Assembly: GCA_946480585.1 (NCBI GenBank)
Contig: CAMLKQ010000099.1
Span: 1 to 7,786 of the forward strand
Length of the DNA: 7,786 nt
Reading direction: 5' to 3'
Source of the DNA: an uncultured Kangiella sp.
GTDB lineage: Bacteria; Pseudomonadota; Gammaproteobacteria; Enterobacterales; DSM-103792
This document shows, one piece after another, positions 6,659 through 7,786 of this stretch (position 1 is its first letter; every line of letters starts with the position of its first letter). The position numbers were made by a program, and so were the translations under genes. The notes beneath the pieces were generated by a model. It did not search any database and had not been told where the DNA came from. It was given only the letters and a program-made list of their open reading frames with translations.

Positions 6659-6740
6659 CTGTGGGAGCGGGCTTGCCCGCGATGCCGTTATTGCCAGCTT
6701 CAAATGACAAAAACCATCGCGGGCAAGCCCGCTCCCACAG
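6659..6740. repeat. REPIN-like inverted pair of REP sequences
   Basis: Two perfect 26-base inverted copies (6659-6684 and 6715-6740) flank a 30-base spacer. Each copy also contains its own small hairpin, GCGGGCTTGCCCGC (6667-6680 and its mirror at 6719-6732), preceded by CTGTGGGA. This is the architecture of REP sequences of Pseudomonas and relatives, arranged as an inverted doublet (REPIN). Such elements are non-autonomous and are thought to be mobilised by a REP-associated tyrosine transposase (RAYT) encoded elsewhere. It lies 11 bases after the ribBX stop and 51 bases before the ribH start, so the transcript would carry a long stable stem there. It could protect the ribBX message from 3' exonucleases or reduce readthrough into ribH. 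There is no T run, so it is not a classical terminator. Confidence 0.88.
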
Positions 6741-6751
6741 AAACAAAACCT

Positions 6752-7786
6752 TTACGGCTCGACAAACTCCACCACTTCCAGCTTGAAGCCGGACAGCGAG
6801 TACTTGGTTGGCTTGCTCATCAGGCGCAGCTGGTGGACGCCGAGGTCGCTCAGAATCTGCGAGCCGATACCAATGCGGCGCGAACCGCCAACCAGCTCCC
6901 GGCGCGGCAGCGACTCACCGCGATCTTCCGCGGCGTAGCGCGCCAGTTTGGCGAGTTGTTCATCGTTGCCGGCTTGCGCCGCCAGCACCAGCACCACACC
7001 GGCACCTTCCTGTACGACGCGTTGCAGCGTCGCATCCATCGGCCAGGAACTCGCGCCGCGTTGGCCGCGCAGCACATCGGCCAGCGGATCGGCGACATGC
7101 ACCCGGGTCAGCACCGGCTTGCCGGTGTTGACGGAGCCGTGGACCAGCGCATGGTGCAGCGCGCCGTCGATGGTGTCTTGGTAAGTGTAGAGGGTGAATT
7201 CGCCGAACGGAGTCGGCCAGCGGCAGTGCTGCAGCTGCTGGACGGTTTTCTCGTGCAGCGAGCGGTATTCAATGAGGTCGGCAATAGTACCGAGTTTGAG
7301 GCCGTGCTCGGCAGCGAATTTTTCCAGATCCGGCCGCCGGGCCATGGTGCCGTCTTCGTTGAGGATCTCGACAATGACGCCGGCCGGTTCGAAACCGGCG
7401 AGCCGGGCCAGATCGACCGAGGCTTCGGTGTGGCCGTTGCGGGTCAACACGCCGCCGGGTTGGGCCATCAACGGGAAAATATGGCCGGGCTGGACGATGT
7501 CGGCGGCCTTGGCGTTTTTCGCCACCGCCGTGCGAATGGTGTGGGCACGATCGGCCGCCGAGATGCCAGTCGAGACACCAACTGCCGCCTCAATCGATGC
7601 GGTGAACGCGGTGCCGTGACGGGTGCCGTTGGCTTGCACCATCGGGCCGAGGCCCAGCGTCAGGCAGCGCTCGCGCGTCATCGGCAGACAGATCAAACCG
7701 CGGCCGAATTTGGCCATGAAATTGATCGCGTCCGGCGTCACGCACTCGGCCGCCATCACCAGATCGCCTTCGTTCTCGCGATCTTC
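6752..7786 (-). CDS. ribB: 3,4-dihydroxy-2-butanone 4-phosphate synthase with degenerate GTP cyclohydrolase II-like domain (RibBX type), 5' end missing
   Basis: The N-terminal domain makes 3,4-dihydroxy-2-butanone 4-phosphate and formate from ribulose 5-phosphate, the four-carbon precursor used by RibH. The window holds 344 residues to the TAA; the true start is beyond its right edge. The first residues visible, [14 protein letters not shown], are the acidic active-site loop. [50 protein letters not shown] and [11 protein letters not shown] follow and complete the domain by about residue 160. The C-terminal half (about 190-344) aligns with GTP cyclohydrolase II ([11 protein letters not shown] near its start, [13 protein letters not shown] and [15 protein letters not shown] near its end). 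It lacks the zinc-binding SECLTGD...RCDCG cysteines, replaced by [15 protein letters not shown], and lacks EGRGIGL. It should therefore not have cyclohydrolase activity. This matches the RibBX variant known in proteobacteria, so a separate RibA is expected elsewhere. The GTG at 7759 is an internal codon. Confidence 0.95.
   Translation of the reverse strand, partial: EDRENEGDLVMAAECVTPDAINFMAKFGRGLICLPMTRERCLTLGLGPMVQANGTRHGTAFTASIEAAVGVSTGISAADRAHTIRTAVAKNAKAADIVQPGHIFPLMAQPGGVLTRNGHTEASVDLARLAGFEPAGVIVEILNEDGTMARRPDLEKFAAEHGLKLGTIADLIEYRSLHEKTVQQLQHCRWPTPFGEFTLYTYQDTIDGALHHALVHGSVNTGKPVLTRVHVADPLADVLRGQRGASSWPMDATLQRVVQEGAGVVLVLAAQAGNDEQLAKLARYAAEDRGESLPRRELVGGSRRIGIGSQILSDLGVHQLRLMSKPTKYSLSGFKLEVVEFVEP

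Noticed and set aside
6659..6740. CRISPR repeat pair
   Set aside because: The two copies are inverted, not direct, there are only two, and the sequence is REP-like with an internal hairpin.
6608..6751. FMN riboswitch in the ribBX-ribH gap
   Set aside because: The gap is only 144 bases and more than half is the REP pair. It has none of the conserved multi-helix FMN aptamer segments, which normally precede the first gene of the operon.

Overview
This is a GC-rich window from a gammaproteobacterium. It reads as chromosomal core sequence rather than a mobile or defence island. The main evidence is the collinear run RibB-type protein, ribH, nusB, thiL, pgpA on the minus strand, with a dxs end nearby; this neighbourhood is familiar from Pseudomonas and relatives. 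The Dxs, NusB, ThiL and PgpA sequences are gammaproteobacterial in character. A REP-type inverted repeat pair like those of Pseudomonas genomes points the same way, but the genus cannot be fixed from the sequence alone.

Layout. On the plus strand, positions 1-549 hold the last third of dxs (isoprenoid precursor synthesis), closed by a strong hairpin terminator at 590-620. Next comes a DUF2167 membrane-anchored exported protein (659-1600). A bidirectional terminator (1627-1656) separates it from a convergent minus-strand block that fills the rest of the window. Read in its own direction (right to left), the block runs: a RibB protein with a degenerate GTP cyclohydrolase II-like tail (RibBX type, 5' end outside the window), ribH, nusB, thiL, pgpA, an exported retropepsin-like aspartic protease, an unrecognised 439-residue protein with a possible permuted papain-like His/Cys pair, and a DUF2721 membrane protein.

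How the genes fit together. All eight minus-strand genes have short gaps or overlaps and are probably one operon or a set of nested transcripts. thiL/pgpA and pgpA/protease overlap by ATGA, and protease/unknown by TGATG, so translational coupling is likely through four consecutive genes. The early genes make riboflavin (RibB and RibH), the antitermination factor NusB, thiamine diphosphate (ThiL) and phosphatidylglycerol (PgpA). The thiamine diphosphate made by ThiL is the cofactor of Dxs. The last three genes are a poorly characterised envelope or proteolysis-flavoured tail.

Most noteworthy are the REPIN-like element between ribBX and ribH, the RibA-like domain that has lost its zinc and catalytic motifs, and the coupled protease/unknown gene pair at the operon end. 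I found no CRISPR array, tRNA, rRNA, insertion sequence or clear phage gene. No stretch above 300 bases lacks a gene.
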